This document shows positions 55,094 through 64,000 of a stretch of 64,000 bases of DNA, one piece after another (position 1 is the stretch's first letter; the number at the start of each line of letters is the position of its first letter). The notes below the pieces were generated by a model that saw nothing but the letters and a program-made list of their open reading frames with translations, was not told the origin of the DNA and did no database searches. Position numbers and translations under genes: made by a program. This DNA is from Earliella scabrosa (lineage: Eukaryota; Basidiomycota; Agaricomycetes; Polyporales; Polyporaceae), in contig JABYQQ010000002.1 of NCBI GenBank assembly GCA_022605405.1, positions 1,364,001 through 1,428,000 on the forward strand. The letters are read 5' to 3'.

Positions 55094-56292
55094 AGGACAT
55101 CTCCAGCGCACCCGAATGACAGCGACCAGCCCGCACCTCCTTGCCCGTAGGAGTGCACGATACGGCTGTGCCTCGAGATCGACTCGGAGCTATCCATGGC
55201 ATCGCGTAGCTCCCGCTCTACCCGCACGTTGCGCTGGCGGAACGGACGCAAGCCCTGTGCAAGAGGATACTCTGGGTCCAGTCTTGCCCTCTTCAAGTCC
55301 GGCAGGAACGCCTCGCATCGCGCGCGCATCCTCTGGATGATTGGGGACTCGAGGGTCAGGTCTAGCTCCCATTCGTTGGACTCGGCGATACCCCCGATGA
55401 GGAGGATATTGTCATTACGCGGGACGAGGAAGACGATCTCGTTGACGTTCGCCGCGTCGGCGGAGATGGTGAGTGCCTGCTCGACTTTCGGATAGTCCTT
55501 CCCGTCGTTGATGACCCGGATGAGGCCACCCCGGATAGGATAGCACGAGGTGTCCCCCGCCAGCTCGGTCCCCGCGAGCCCCGTCGCGTTGACGATCACG
55601 TCTGCCACGAACTCCTCACGCAGAGCCATCTCCTGGTGGAGGAGGTCCCCGTGTATAGTCCGGGTGACGAGCTTGGCGCCTTTCCTCCGCACAAGGTCGA
55701 CGAGCCAAGCCATGGCCTGGTCGGTGTCGATGACAGGGGCAAGATGCTCGTACGCGTCCACCGCGCCGTATGAGGGGTCGACCCTACGCTCCTCGGCCAG
55801 CCGGGCGTCTCGACGGAAGCCGCGCACACCGCAAGCCATGATTTCGCGCATCTTTTCGAGCTGTGCTCGGTCGTGCTCCACGGGATAGGGAAAGAAGAAG
55901 TCCGCGCCCTTCATGCGCACGCCCGAGGCCGCCACGAGCTCGGGTACGGCAGCGATGGCGTCCCAGATGTGGTAGGAGACCATGGCCCATCGCTTCGAGT
56001 GGTGGAGGGAGATGGCGTCGGTATGCTGCCCGCACACAGCGGGCGGGTACTCCCACAGGGCCCCCGCGATCTGGGAGGTCAGGCGTTGAGCGGTGCCGTA
56101 CGAAGCCCACTCCTTGGCTAGGATTGTGACGTGGTAGCCATGGTCGAGGAGGACCCACGCGGTTACAAGGCCCGTCACGCCTCCGCCGACGACCAAGACT
56201 CGTGGGGAGGTCTGGGTTGCAGGCGTGACGCATGCCGAGTACGGGGAGATGTCCTTCCAGAAAACGAGGCGATCGTGCTGAAGACCGAACAT
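55060..56292 (-). CDS. D-amino-acid oxidase-like FAD enzyme DAO1, C-terminus replaced by MITE
   Basis: FAD-dependent oxidase of the DAO family, expected to oxidise amino-acid-like substrates to imino acids with release of H2O2, normally in peroxisomes. Single exon, ATG 56290-56292 (MFGLQHDRLVFWKD), 410 aa to the stop at 55060. VLVVGGGVTGLVTAW is the Rossmann dinucleotide-binding motif. GALWEYPPAVCG, NATGLAGTEL and the end motif RIVHSYGQGGAGWSLSFGCAGD match the DAO signature. After GDVL the frame enters the MITE inverted repeat, which supplies about ten foreign residues (ending FRDP) and the stop. The catalytic core is complete, so the protein may fold but should stay in the cytosol. An upstream in-frame ATG at 56352 lies at the TATA box and is unlikely. 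Confidence 0.88.
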   Translation of the reverse strand: MFGLQHDRLVFWKDISPYSACVTPATQTSPRVLVVGGGVTGLVTAWVLLDHGYHVTILAKEWASYGTAQRLTSQIAGALWEYPPAVCGQHTDAISLHHSKRWAMVSYHIWDAIAAVPELVAASGVRMKGADFFFPYPVEHDRAQLEKMREIMACGVRGFRRDARLAEERRVDPSYGAVDAYEHLAPVIDTDQAMAWLVDLVRRKGAKLVTRTIHGDLLHQEMALREEFVADVIVNATGLAGTELAGDTSCYPIRGGLIRVINDGKDYPKVEQALTISADAANVNEIVFLVPRNDNILLIGGIAESNEWELDLTLESPIIQRMRARCEAFLPDLKRARLDPEYPLAQGLRPFRQRNVRVERELRDAMDSSESISRHSRIVHSYGQGGAGWSLSFGCAGDVLTACRPRFRDP

Positions 56293-56356
56293 GTTGTGTG
56301 CGTGTATAGCGTGAATGAGGAGGAAGATGTCGCTCCATTGCAGCAGCAACATCTCT

Positions 56357-56364
56357 CTTTTATA
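56357..56364 (-). promoter_or_regulatory. TATA box of DAO1
   Basis: TATAAAAG on the minus strand, about 65 bp upstream of the ATG at 56292. Confidence 0.65.
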
Positions 56365-57502
56365 CCTCCCTTGGACTCTGACAGCTAACGGATTGCACAG
56401 ATGCTTCTATGATTTTCTGACAATGCTACGGAGATCGTCCGAGTTTGTCGGGTGGACACACCCTCATGCCCCGGTACGCGATAGTTGTCAAACTTGGATA
56501 TCGAACAAAAGAGTCGCTGCGCCATGGACCAGTGGATCTCGAATTTTACTTACTTAATCCCGCGGGCGCGGGCCTCCTACGCATCACTACATTGAGATTG
56601 CACGTAGCTTTCCCATCGAAGCTCCCTCGATTTCTCGAGTTCTAAACTCCAGTAGACGCTGTTGCAGTGCATATCCTATAGTATGTGACGTCACTCTGTT
56701 TCACTCAAGACACACGATGCTAGCTGGTAAGTGAGCTTGACTCGGATGTTTGGGGAAGCAAAACTATCTGTATGTCTTAGCAACTTTACCCAGCTGCTCA
56801 AACATTCATTCCCCATGTAGTCAACTTTTCAACACCTGTTCCAACATACCTCACCTTCGACGCCGTCGGACGCCACTCCGGCAATCGCGGCATACTTTCC
56901 TACATCCGCGCTTGGCCATGGTAACCTTGCGATGATCCGACGTGGGCGCTGGGGATTGAGTGAGGTCCCGTTCGGTCACGAATGGCGTATGTGGACAAGT
57001 GAAGGCCTAGACGTAGAGTAGAGGCCAATCAATTTCAATCAATGTAGGTATGTTTGGCTGTGTCCTGACACCAGAACCCGGCCTAGAACTAAATTGAGCG
57101 TTGAATACTGAATGATGGATTCCCATCATAACCGACCACGAAGTTGCACGGTGATCAAAATAGATCGCGTGAATATGAACTCCTCGGAGTTGTTCGACCT
57201 CATGCAGCGTGAGACACTCTGAGTCTCTGCGCCTCGCCGACGTCAAGCAGTGTCACAACCAGGTGGTCCGCTCTGGTCCCGCCTGGCCGGACGTCCGAGT
57301 CCTCAGGGTTTGCCCCCTTGTGACCTGACCATCACCTCCGAAGTTCAATATGCAACATAAACCCGACATCCAAGAGTGATAAGGATTGCGAGCGAAGCGC
57401 GATCGCCGATGATTGAGGAGGTTGAGTGATCTGGCCGACACGTAGTCACTAGGGTCCCCAAAGAGCAGACACACGCCCCTACTCTCCCATTCAATCGCTG
57501 CT
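56365..57502. other. Intergenic, no gene recognised
   Basis: About 1.1 kb between DAO1 and the end of the MFS gene. Small frames only. Confidence 0.45.
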
Positions 57503-59165
57503 CTATCCTGTCTTTGCCTTCAACTGCCTCCAGAGTGTCATGAACATGACGCTCCCGATGCCCACCAGGGCAATCTGCAGCCCGACGTAGCTCAGCATAC
57601 CCACCTGCACCCCCGCGCCGCCCCACACCGCCCCAGTGACCCGGCCCGTGTAGTTGCTCCATTGGATGAACAGGCTGATCCGCCCGTTCCAATGGCTCGG
57701 GAGCTGCTTCGACAGCAAGCTGAGCGTGACCGTGCTCGCAACGTTGAACCCGAGCGCGACGAGGAACCAGGACACGAAGAGGCTTCCGTAGTTGACCTTC
57801 TCCGCGCGCAGGATCGCGGTCGCGATGAGCAGACCGGAGAGCCCGATCGACGTCCCGAGCGCGAGCGTGTGTCTGTCCTGCACGCGGCGCGCGAAGTGCA
57901 GGTTGAGGAGGAGGAAGGGGATCGTGCACGCGCCGCCGAGCGCGATCATGTTCCCGGCGGCGAAGGGGCTGAAATGGAACGGGTTCGCGGGGTCGGAGGA
58001 GGCGGTGAACACGGGAATGTTGGACTCCCATGCGCCGAGGATGAAGAAGCATGTCATCGCGAACCAGCACATCGTTGCGGAAACGCCCCACTGCCGCCAT
58101 GTCATCTTGTATGGCAAAGGCGAGGGGGCCCGTGTGGGCGCGTCGGGAGTGGCAGTGGTGACTTCCGTTTCGGTGACGTTGAGCGAGCTTTCGTCGGACC
58201 GCCCTGCTTTCTTCTTATTTGCAGACGAGGCGGAGAGAGTAGAGCGGAGGGCGATTTGCGCAGATGTAGTGCGTGGGACGTCTTCGAAGAAAACGGCCAC
58301 CGCAATCCAGAAGATGGTCCACCCCGCAGCCATGACCCATGCAGGACTAGTAAAGCCGTTGAATACCGAGTTGTTGAAGCCGACCTTGAACCTACGACAT
58401 GATTCGTTGATTAAATGGTAGACAACAGCATTTCAGTCTCATACGCACAATAGACCACCGGCAAATGGTCCGAGGCTGAAACCGAGGCCCTGACCGAGGA
58501 CGAGCCATCCGGCCAGTGTCGTTCGACGGCGAATGCCGACTATTCGGGAGTCGGAGCAATACCGCTTGTTGTACATCCAGAATGTGAAGCCAAATCCGGT
58601 GACGATACGCCCGATGAGAATCAGGTAGAGCCAGTTTGCGCGGTACGCAAGTCCGTACAGAACGTTGCCCAGTATCATCGTCCCACAGGTGAAATGCAAC
58701 GGACGGGCATAAACACCTGAGAGAGATGTCAGTATAAACGTTAGATATGGAGTCATAAACGGTACCTTGGTCGATATACATAAGAGGCAGAAGCGTGAGC
58801 CCAGATACAGCCGTCGGGATACCGATCACAAGTCCAGAGAAGGTTGAAGTACCACCTAGATAGAGGGCATAATCGTTGGATGACGAGACGATACTGAAGA
58901 AAGTGAGCTATCGGAATCCCGTCGTGAGTCCTTCGTTGATCGTTCTCTCTACGCGAAGATGCTGCCTTACCTGAAGCATCACGTTCGAGAGCAGTACGAT
59001 GACGAGGGAAGCCTTCTTCGGCAATTTTAACTCTTCGTCGATTTCCGGGCTGGTGGTCTCGTCGACTTCAGGACGTGAGCGCGGCGAAGTGCCATCTTGC
59101 AAAGAAGGCAGCCCTCGTGGCCTGGACAGGTTGAGGACCGTTGTCGGCAGCCTGAAGCCTTGCAT
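57503..59165 (-). CDS. MFS transporter (MFSD8/CLN7-like)
   Basis: Multi-pass transporter of the major facilitator superfamily, likely on a vacuolar or other endomembrane if the resemblance to MFSD8 holds. Exons 58971-59165, 58766-58907, 58449-58716 and 57503-58391 join in frame to 497 aa. The N-terminus is hydrophilic, then KKASLVIVLLSNVMLQ starts helix 1. LILIGRIVTGFGFTFWMYNKRYCSDSR carries the helix 4/5 motif and the charged MFS loop. GWLVLGQGLGFSLGPFAGG is the next helix pair. A hydrophilic linker with Ser/Thr and Glu sits in the middle (residues about 250-300), and six more helices follow to LKAKTG. The donor at 58449 (gtgcgt) was preferred over one 4 nt later because it keeps frame. It lies between two DAO genes on the same strand. 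Confidence 0.8.
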
Positions 59166-59720
59166 GGTAGAGGTTTGAGAACAAGGCTGAAGAGACGCTC
59201 CGTGAGTCAGTGATGGCGCGACGCGCTTTGGAGACTAGGGATTCGGAAGCAGCGGAACCCCGCATCCCGCTGACAACCTCGCGACATCATACCGGCTCAA
59301 TTCGATGATAGGAGCCCAAACATGAATGAATTAGATGAATGTCTGTTGAACAAACGGCGCAGGCACGACCGTAGCGAATCAGAGACGCAATCGGAGAGAG
59401 CGACGAGTGATAGACGCCTGCGGGACAACTCGGAGCGCCCACAACTTGAGGTTGTGTTCGAATTTCCCAAGTTCAACAAAGCACTAGGTCTTCCTCTCTC
59501 CCCATTCTGTTAGACTGTTCTCATCACGACACGTAGAATCGGCTGCTAACTTGCAACACGCCGCATGGCAATTACTATGCAACGACCCATGATGTGGGTG
59601 ACTGAACTACAGCCCTCGTACTTAACATCGAAAAGCGAGAACTAATCATCCTAATCGTTTCGCCAGCTTTGTACATCATGTACATCCATACTTTGAGCAG
59701 TCCATAATTGCAGGCTCCAT
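59166..59720. other. Intergenic between MFS gene and DAO2
   Basis: About 550 bp. A 63-codon plus-strand frame at 59322-59513 is rich in Arg and Glu but has no supporting evidence. Confidence 0.4.
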
Positions 59721-61019
59721 CTACAACCTCGCCGAGAAACTCTGCACAACCCGCTCCTGCCTACGCGGGCGATCAACTTCTCGTTGCATCGCAGTCGGCG
59801 GCTTGTCCAGCAGCGCCTCCTCCACTAGAGCCAACACATCTCCCGCGCAGCCAAAGGCAAGCGACCATCCCGCACCTCCGTGGCCGTAGGTATGTATGAT
59901 CCGGCTGTGCTTGACGATCGACTCTCCGACGACAGGGCGGAGTTCGCGCTCGACACGCACGTTGTGCTTCCGGAACGGCCTGAGTCCCTGCGCGATCGGG
60001 TAGTCCGGGTCGAGGCGCGCCCCCTTCAGCTGCGGGAGGAACGCCTCGGCGCGGGCCCGCATCCGCTTGATGATCGGCGTGTCGAGCGTGTAGTCGAGCT
60101 CGCCCTCGTGCGACTCGGTGATGCCTCCGACAATGAGGATCTTGTCGTTGCGCGGCACGAGGAACACGATCTCGTTCGCGACCTCCGCCGAGATACTCAG
60201 CGCCGCGTTGATGACGGGGAAGTCCGAGCCGTCGTTGATGACGCGCAGAAGCCCGCCGCGGATAGGATAGCAGGACGGGTCGCCGGCGAGCTCGGTGCCC
60301 GCGATGCCCGTGGCGTTGATGATGACGTCCGCGGCGTACTCGGCGCGGAGGGCCTGCTCCTGCTCGAGGAGGTCGCCGTGGATGGTGCGTGTGACGAGCC
60401 TCGCGCCCTTGCGCTGAACGAGGTCCATGAGCCAGCTCATGGCACGGTCGGTGTCGACGACGGGCGCAAGGAGCTCGTACGCGTCCACCGCGCCGTACTC
60501 CGAATTGATGTTGCGCTCCTGGAGGATGCTTGCGCTGTGCCGGAAGCCGCGGACGCCGCTGGCGGCTATCTCCTCCATCTTCGCGAGCTGGGTCAGGTCC
60601 TCCTCGACGTGGAAAGGGAAGAAGAAGTCGGCGGGCTTCATAGAGACACCGGCCTCTCTGGCAAGATCCGGCTTCGCGGCGATGGCGTCCCAGATGTTGT
60701 AGGAGACCATGCACCATTTTCGGGAGTGCTGGAGGGACATAGCGTCGGTGTGCTGGCCACAGACCGCGGGCGGGTACTCCCACAGCGCGCCCGCGATCTG
60801 GGAGGTCAGCCGCTGGGTTTTGCCGAACGTAGCCCACTCCTTCGCGAGGATGGTTACGTGGTAGCCCTTGTCGAGTAGGGTCCACGCGGTGATGAGGCCT
60901 ATCACACCCCCGCCGACGATGAGAGCTCGAGGAGAGAAAGGAGTCGCAGGCTCTAGGCACACGGGGCCAGGGGAGAGGTCCTTCCAGAAGACCAGAGGGT
61001 GAACATTCGCGGCGGACAT
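59721..61019 (-). CDS. D-amino-acid oxidase-like FAD enzyme DAO2, intact
   Basis: Peroxisomal FAD oxidase of the DAO family, 432 aa in one exon, ATG 61017-61019 (MSAANVHPLVFWKD). ALIVGGGVIGLITAWTLLD is the FAD-binding Rossmann motif. GALWEYPPAVCGQHTDAM, INATGIAGTELAGD and RIIHTYGHGGAGWSLAFGCAGD are the conserved DAO blocks. After GDVLALVEEALLDKPP the chain ends SFSARL, whose last three residues form a PTS1-type peroxisomal signal. It is about 70 percent alike to DAO1 by eye and is colinear with it, so the pair arose by duplication with the MFS gene now between them. No lesion seen. Confidence 0.92.
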   Translation of the reverse strand: MSAANVHPLVFWKDLSPGPVCLEPATPFSPRALIVGGGVIGLITAWTLLDKGYHVTILAKEWATFGKTQRLTSQIAGALWEYPPAVCGQHTDAMSLQHSRKWCMVSYNIWDAIAAKPDLAREAGVSMKPADFFFPFHVEEDLTQLAKMEEIAASGVRGFRHSASILQERNINSEYGAVDAYELLAPVVDTDRAMSWLMDLVQRKGARLVTRTIHGDLLEQEQALRAEYAADVIINATGIAGTELAGDPSCYPIRGGLLRVINDGSDFPVINAALSISAEVANEIVFLVPRNDKILIVGGITESHEGELDYTLDTPIIKRMRARAEAFLPQLKGARLDPDYPIAQGLRPFRKHNVRVERELRPVVGESIVKHSRIIHTYGHGGAGWSLAFGCAGDVLALVEEALLDKPPTAMQREVDRPRRQERVVQSFSARL

Positions 61020-62056
61020 ATCGGTGTGTGAAGATTGTGCGAAGAGTTGCGGGGCTCTGTCCGTGTGTGGGGTTCAAGTTGACGGGCACTCCTCCGCCTC
61101 TGCGATGCTTTTAAACCTCTCGCCGGCCTGTACTAGCCCCGTCTGCAGGTCTGGATACGACTCAAAGATGCGCAGGGTTTGCCCATACGCGAGCTATGTC
61201 ATGCGGTCGTGTTCATCGTCGCAGCAGGTCGACAGCTTAGCCGAAGGTGTCGCGCTTTCTGTCCTCAACCACAGGCCGGCAGTCAGAACTGGACCTCGTG
61301 AACGACCGTTCTGGCAGTCAATCCTCCCACCTGGGCCAGCACGCGCTCACTACGGTGATGGCCTGCCACACCTGGGCCGTTCTCGAGCGATGGATGCGAT
61401 TGCGGTGCTTGTGGTTGTTGGAAGCTTCACGCCCATATCAGCGCTTGTGCAACTTGCGATCAGTCGGTCTGTCCTACCTAAATTTAAGCTTCGGGGGTGG
61501 CTACTTCCGGCTGTCCTCCGAGCATGTGTCGTTCAGCGGCTCGCTTGCTTTCTCTCCGCTGCCAGTGTCACGCCGTGCAGACTGTAAACACAGTGGAGGG
61601 CAATTGGTAGAGGCCTCTATAGACCGTCATTCGTGGTCTGCCTAGACCGCCGTCGCCGTCAGAGGCAAAATGACTCCCTATGATCCGGTGTCGGGCGCAG
61701 CGCAGAACCACAATTGACAGGGCATGCAAACGTGCGTATGTTCGCCGACCTCAAATGCCATGGCGTGCTCTCACCGCTCGTTGGCGACATCCGAGTCGCA
61801 TCTACGGACCGTGAATAGATGGAACACGAACCATTGCGGCGTTGCCGGTCGATAGTAATTTCACTGTCGTCCGCTCTTCAGAAGCAGACACATCGCTATG
61901 CTCAAACAGCTGTCACTCCAATGAAATGTCCGTTTACAACTGCCCTCATAACAGTTTGTGAGACGTGAGTATGGTAAGTATAGAGCGTTACACTAAGTCC
62001 GGAACCTGGGGATGAAGTACAGTACGATGCAGGCACCATGCTCGGACACCGAAGCT
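61020..62056. other. Intergenic, no gene recognised
   Basis: About 1 kb. A TATA-like TTTAAA on the minus strand near 61109-61114 could serve DAO2. Open frames of 130-187 codons on the plus strand (61024-61645) overlap each other and show no domain. Confidence 0.4.
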
Positions 62057-62856
62057 TTACGCCGACCTTGAGAACGGGACGAACTGCAGGTACACGGGGT
62101 AGCAGCTGTCAACATCGTACGCCCCGTCGTTGTCGGCAGTGGGGTTGTAGATCACAGCTTCCATCGAGGCCGCGTCCTCCTCGACCACGAGGGCGGACTG
62201 GGCATCACAAAGGAAGAACCCCAGGGTGCTGCTACCTATAGACTCGTTCAGCACGGCGAGTTGTGGGTAAGTCGGGTTTCCGCCCGCTGGTGAGCTGCCA
62301 ACCTAGGAAGTGCGTCAATGCTCGGTGAGGATCCGCACACAAGCGGGAGGAGAGTACATACGACTGCGCAATAGATCGGAGCGGCTGTCACGTTTCCGTC
62401 CGGCCGCTCGAACGTGAAGGATGTTCCGTTCGTGACCGGTGCGGCCCCGGCAGCGACGGATGAAGTCGCCTGTGCGATCAGCTTGCCATCTTGCAAGTCG
62501 AACGTGGGAATGACGTCCGATGTGGCCGAACCCAGCCTCTGCAAAACACGGATTATATGTCAGATACAAAGGAGCCGCAGTGATGAGAATAATGTGCGTA
62601 CGGCAAGCGATTGGTTGGTGTTACCGGCGGCGAGCCTACCGCTGCTGTCGACCGAAGGGACGAGGACAAGGGGCACGCCAGTCACGCCCTCCGTAGACTC
62701 AGAGCGATTGACGGCTGCGAGCGTGTACGGACCGCCATTGCCGTACGCGGTCGGCCCAAGGGCAGCACAAGGCGAATCATCGCGCGTTACACGCGGAAGA
62801 GCGAAGGCGGCAGAGGCAGAGAAAAGAAAAGATACGAGTGTCGTTGAGAAGATCAT
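62057..62856 (-). CDS. Small secreted four-cysteine protein S3
   Basis: Distant paralogue of S1 and S2, 225 aa. Exons 62602-62856, 62362-62538 and 62057-62302, with both introns in phase 0 at equivalent positions. The signal peptide is MIFSTTLVSFLFSASAAFAL. The cysteines lie in SPCAALG, IYCAV at the end of exon 2, FFLCDAQ and VDSCYPV, and the C-terminus is VYLQFVPFSRSA. Sequence identity outside the cysteines is low, so the family relation rests on exon layout, cysteines and the GVPLVL block shared with S2. Several N-glycosylation sequons are present. Function unknown. Confidence 0.75.
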
Positions 62857-62917
62857 GTCGTAATTCTAGAAGGAGGGATCAAGGTGTGGTAAAGCAAGGA
62901 TTGGGGCCGTCGAGCTG

Positions 62918-62924
62918 TTATATA
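62918..62924 (-). promoter_or_regulatory. TATA box of secreted protein S3
   Basis: TATATAA on the minus strand, about 60 bp upstream of the ATG at 62856. Confidence 0.65.
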
Positions 62925-63850
62925 CCGACGAACCCCCTAGCCCCATGACCGAGGACACAGCGTGGACTTGGGGAATCGAGGAGCGAGTCAAGGTAGGATC
63001 TCGTAGCTCCAATGCCGAGACATAGTTTGGGAGCACCAGAAGCTATGAAAGACCCGAGGACATTCATTGGGTTCAGGAGTTGACGACGTCATCCCGCCCG
63101 CGGCAGTGCAGACGATGCGCGAGCGGACGAATACCTCCGTCATGTTAGCGCTGCATCCCCATTGTACAGTGGCACAACGCACTTTGGCTTTCGGCACGAA
63201 GGAGGACATGCTCGCCGACGGCCGGCGAGGATGAGGCTCTGTGGCTCCGTTGCGGAGTGGAGCACCAGTACCACATTGTTGCCCCACTCAGGCTGCCAGC
63301 CGTCGCGATCAAGAATGGGCAGGAAAGCGGTAGCTCGTTTCTTTGGAGGCGTGAAAAACATACCAAGCGTGGAGCATACATAAATCCAGGCTTGAAACAT
63401 ACAGCTGGACTGTATGTAATGATTTGACCGTTGCCAGCAAGTTCTGCAGTCAACGTACTTACTTAGCCAGCGGAATAGGCGCCCTGGAGTCCCAATCCGG
63501 CCCGGTCCGGTCCGGTCCGAGTAACATCGATGAGACGGTCCGACTCTTCGATACTTCAAGCTTCAAGTTGCAATGGAACGGAATCGGTCAACTTCAAATG
63601 TCCTTGCACATAACAGGTACATGGCAAACAACGACCACATCCTCGTATGTAAAGCTGACATATTCATCTTCCTTCCGAGAACAACCTTCCACCTTCTCAG
63701 TCAACTTCCGTATGAGACAGAACATAGACGGACGAAAAAAGTATAGCAAACACAACGCACAACGCACCAAGCTAGCAGGATATCCGTCCCATCTACAAGA
63801 ACACATCGACTTTCGATTCACACTCAAACGAGTCCCAACCGGTCTCCGGT
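62925..63850. other. Intergenic, no gene recognised
   Basis: About 930 bp. A 139-codon minus-strand frame (63140-63559) was considered and not adopted. Confidence 0.4.
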
Positions 63851-64000
63851 CTATCCCTCTCTGTCCACTAACTGAGGGTTTTCATCCGCCTTACGAAGCT
63901 CTCCGACGTCGGCGGGTCCCCGACCGGACGGATCCAGCACTTGCGGTGCACCAGGAGCCTCGCCAGAACCGTCCCTGCCCATCCTCACAGCACCCACCTG
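63851..64000 (-). CDS. C-terminal end of a gene entering from the right edge
   Basis: A minus-strand frame is open from the window edge to TAG at 63851-63853 (about 49 residues: GRDGSGEAPGAP, LDPSGRGPADVGELRKADE, NPQLVDREG). The composition is hydrophilic and protein-like, but with so little sequence no family can be named and the frame could be chance. Confidence 0.4.
   Translation of the reverse strand, partial: QVGAVRMGRDGSGEAPGAPQVLDPSGRGPADVGELRKADENPQLVDREG

Noticed and set aside
59773..61089. A 438-codon frame overlapping DAO2.
   Set aside because: Same strand but another frame; Arg-, Pro- and His-rich out-of-frame translation of the oxidase. DAO2 itself has all the motifs.
63140..63559. 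139-codon minus-strand frame with a readable stretch (LDRDGWQPEWGNNVVLVLHSATEP).
   Set aside because: No ATG context, no splice support, and competing frames over the same bases are equally long. No family recognised.

Overview
The window comes from the nuclear genome of a filamentous basidiomycete, most likely an agaricomycete of the polypore type. Genes are cut by many 50-75 nt GT-AG introns, core eukaryotic genes are present (proteasome beta-2, a BAR protein, a fungal ASXH protein), and family content points the same way: DUF6533 membrane proteins, F-box proteins of the agaricomycete type and an LSL-type pore-forming lectin. There are no operons. Gene models were built by eye from splice sites and frame, so exon ends are proposals, although most close to complete open frames.

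Layout. 1-7.2 kb: three tandem minus-strand DUF6533 genes (D1-D3), with a solo LTR inside one D2 intron. 7.2-9.9 kb: unresolved. 10.3-12.0 kb: a JEN-type monocarboxylate transporter. 12.35-14.05 kb: D4. 15.5-20.7 kb: a 661-aa uncharacterised gene, proteasome beta-2 and a GVP36-like BAR protein. 21.1-23.9 kb: a small doubtful gene and D5, the only DUF6533 gene on the plus strand. 24.0-28.9 kb: a 1.8-kb tandem segmental duplication with two copies of a ~255-aa unknown gene plus a full and a truncated MID1-like pseudogene. 29.3-36.6 kb: D6-D8, a second sequence clade of DUF6533 genes. 37.4-44.0 kb: an ASXH/DEUBAD protein, an LSL-like pore-forming lectin and a convergent pair of secreted four-cysteine proteins. 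46.3-54.4 kb: two tandem F-box/zinc-finger paralogues separated by a 1.64-kb non-autonomous DNA transposon. 54.6-61.0 kb: two D-amino-acid-oxidase-like genes flanking an MFS transporter; a 375-bp CACTA-like MITE has cut the peroxisomal tail off the first oxidase. 62-62.9 kb: a third four-cysteine secreted protein. The end of one more gene enters at the right edge.

Main discovery. The DUF6533 genes share a 13-exon architecture with two separate 2-nucleotide exons and one 16-nucleotide exon. Each 2-nt exon has its own AG acceptor and GT donor, and both are needed to keep the reading frame; the D5 model closes to a 338-aa open frame only with them included. Other strong observations are the exactly bounded solo LTR in D2, the MITE that separates an oxidase from its -ARL peroxisomal signal, a lineage-specific GC-AG intron, and the duplicated, decaying MID1 locus.
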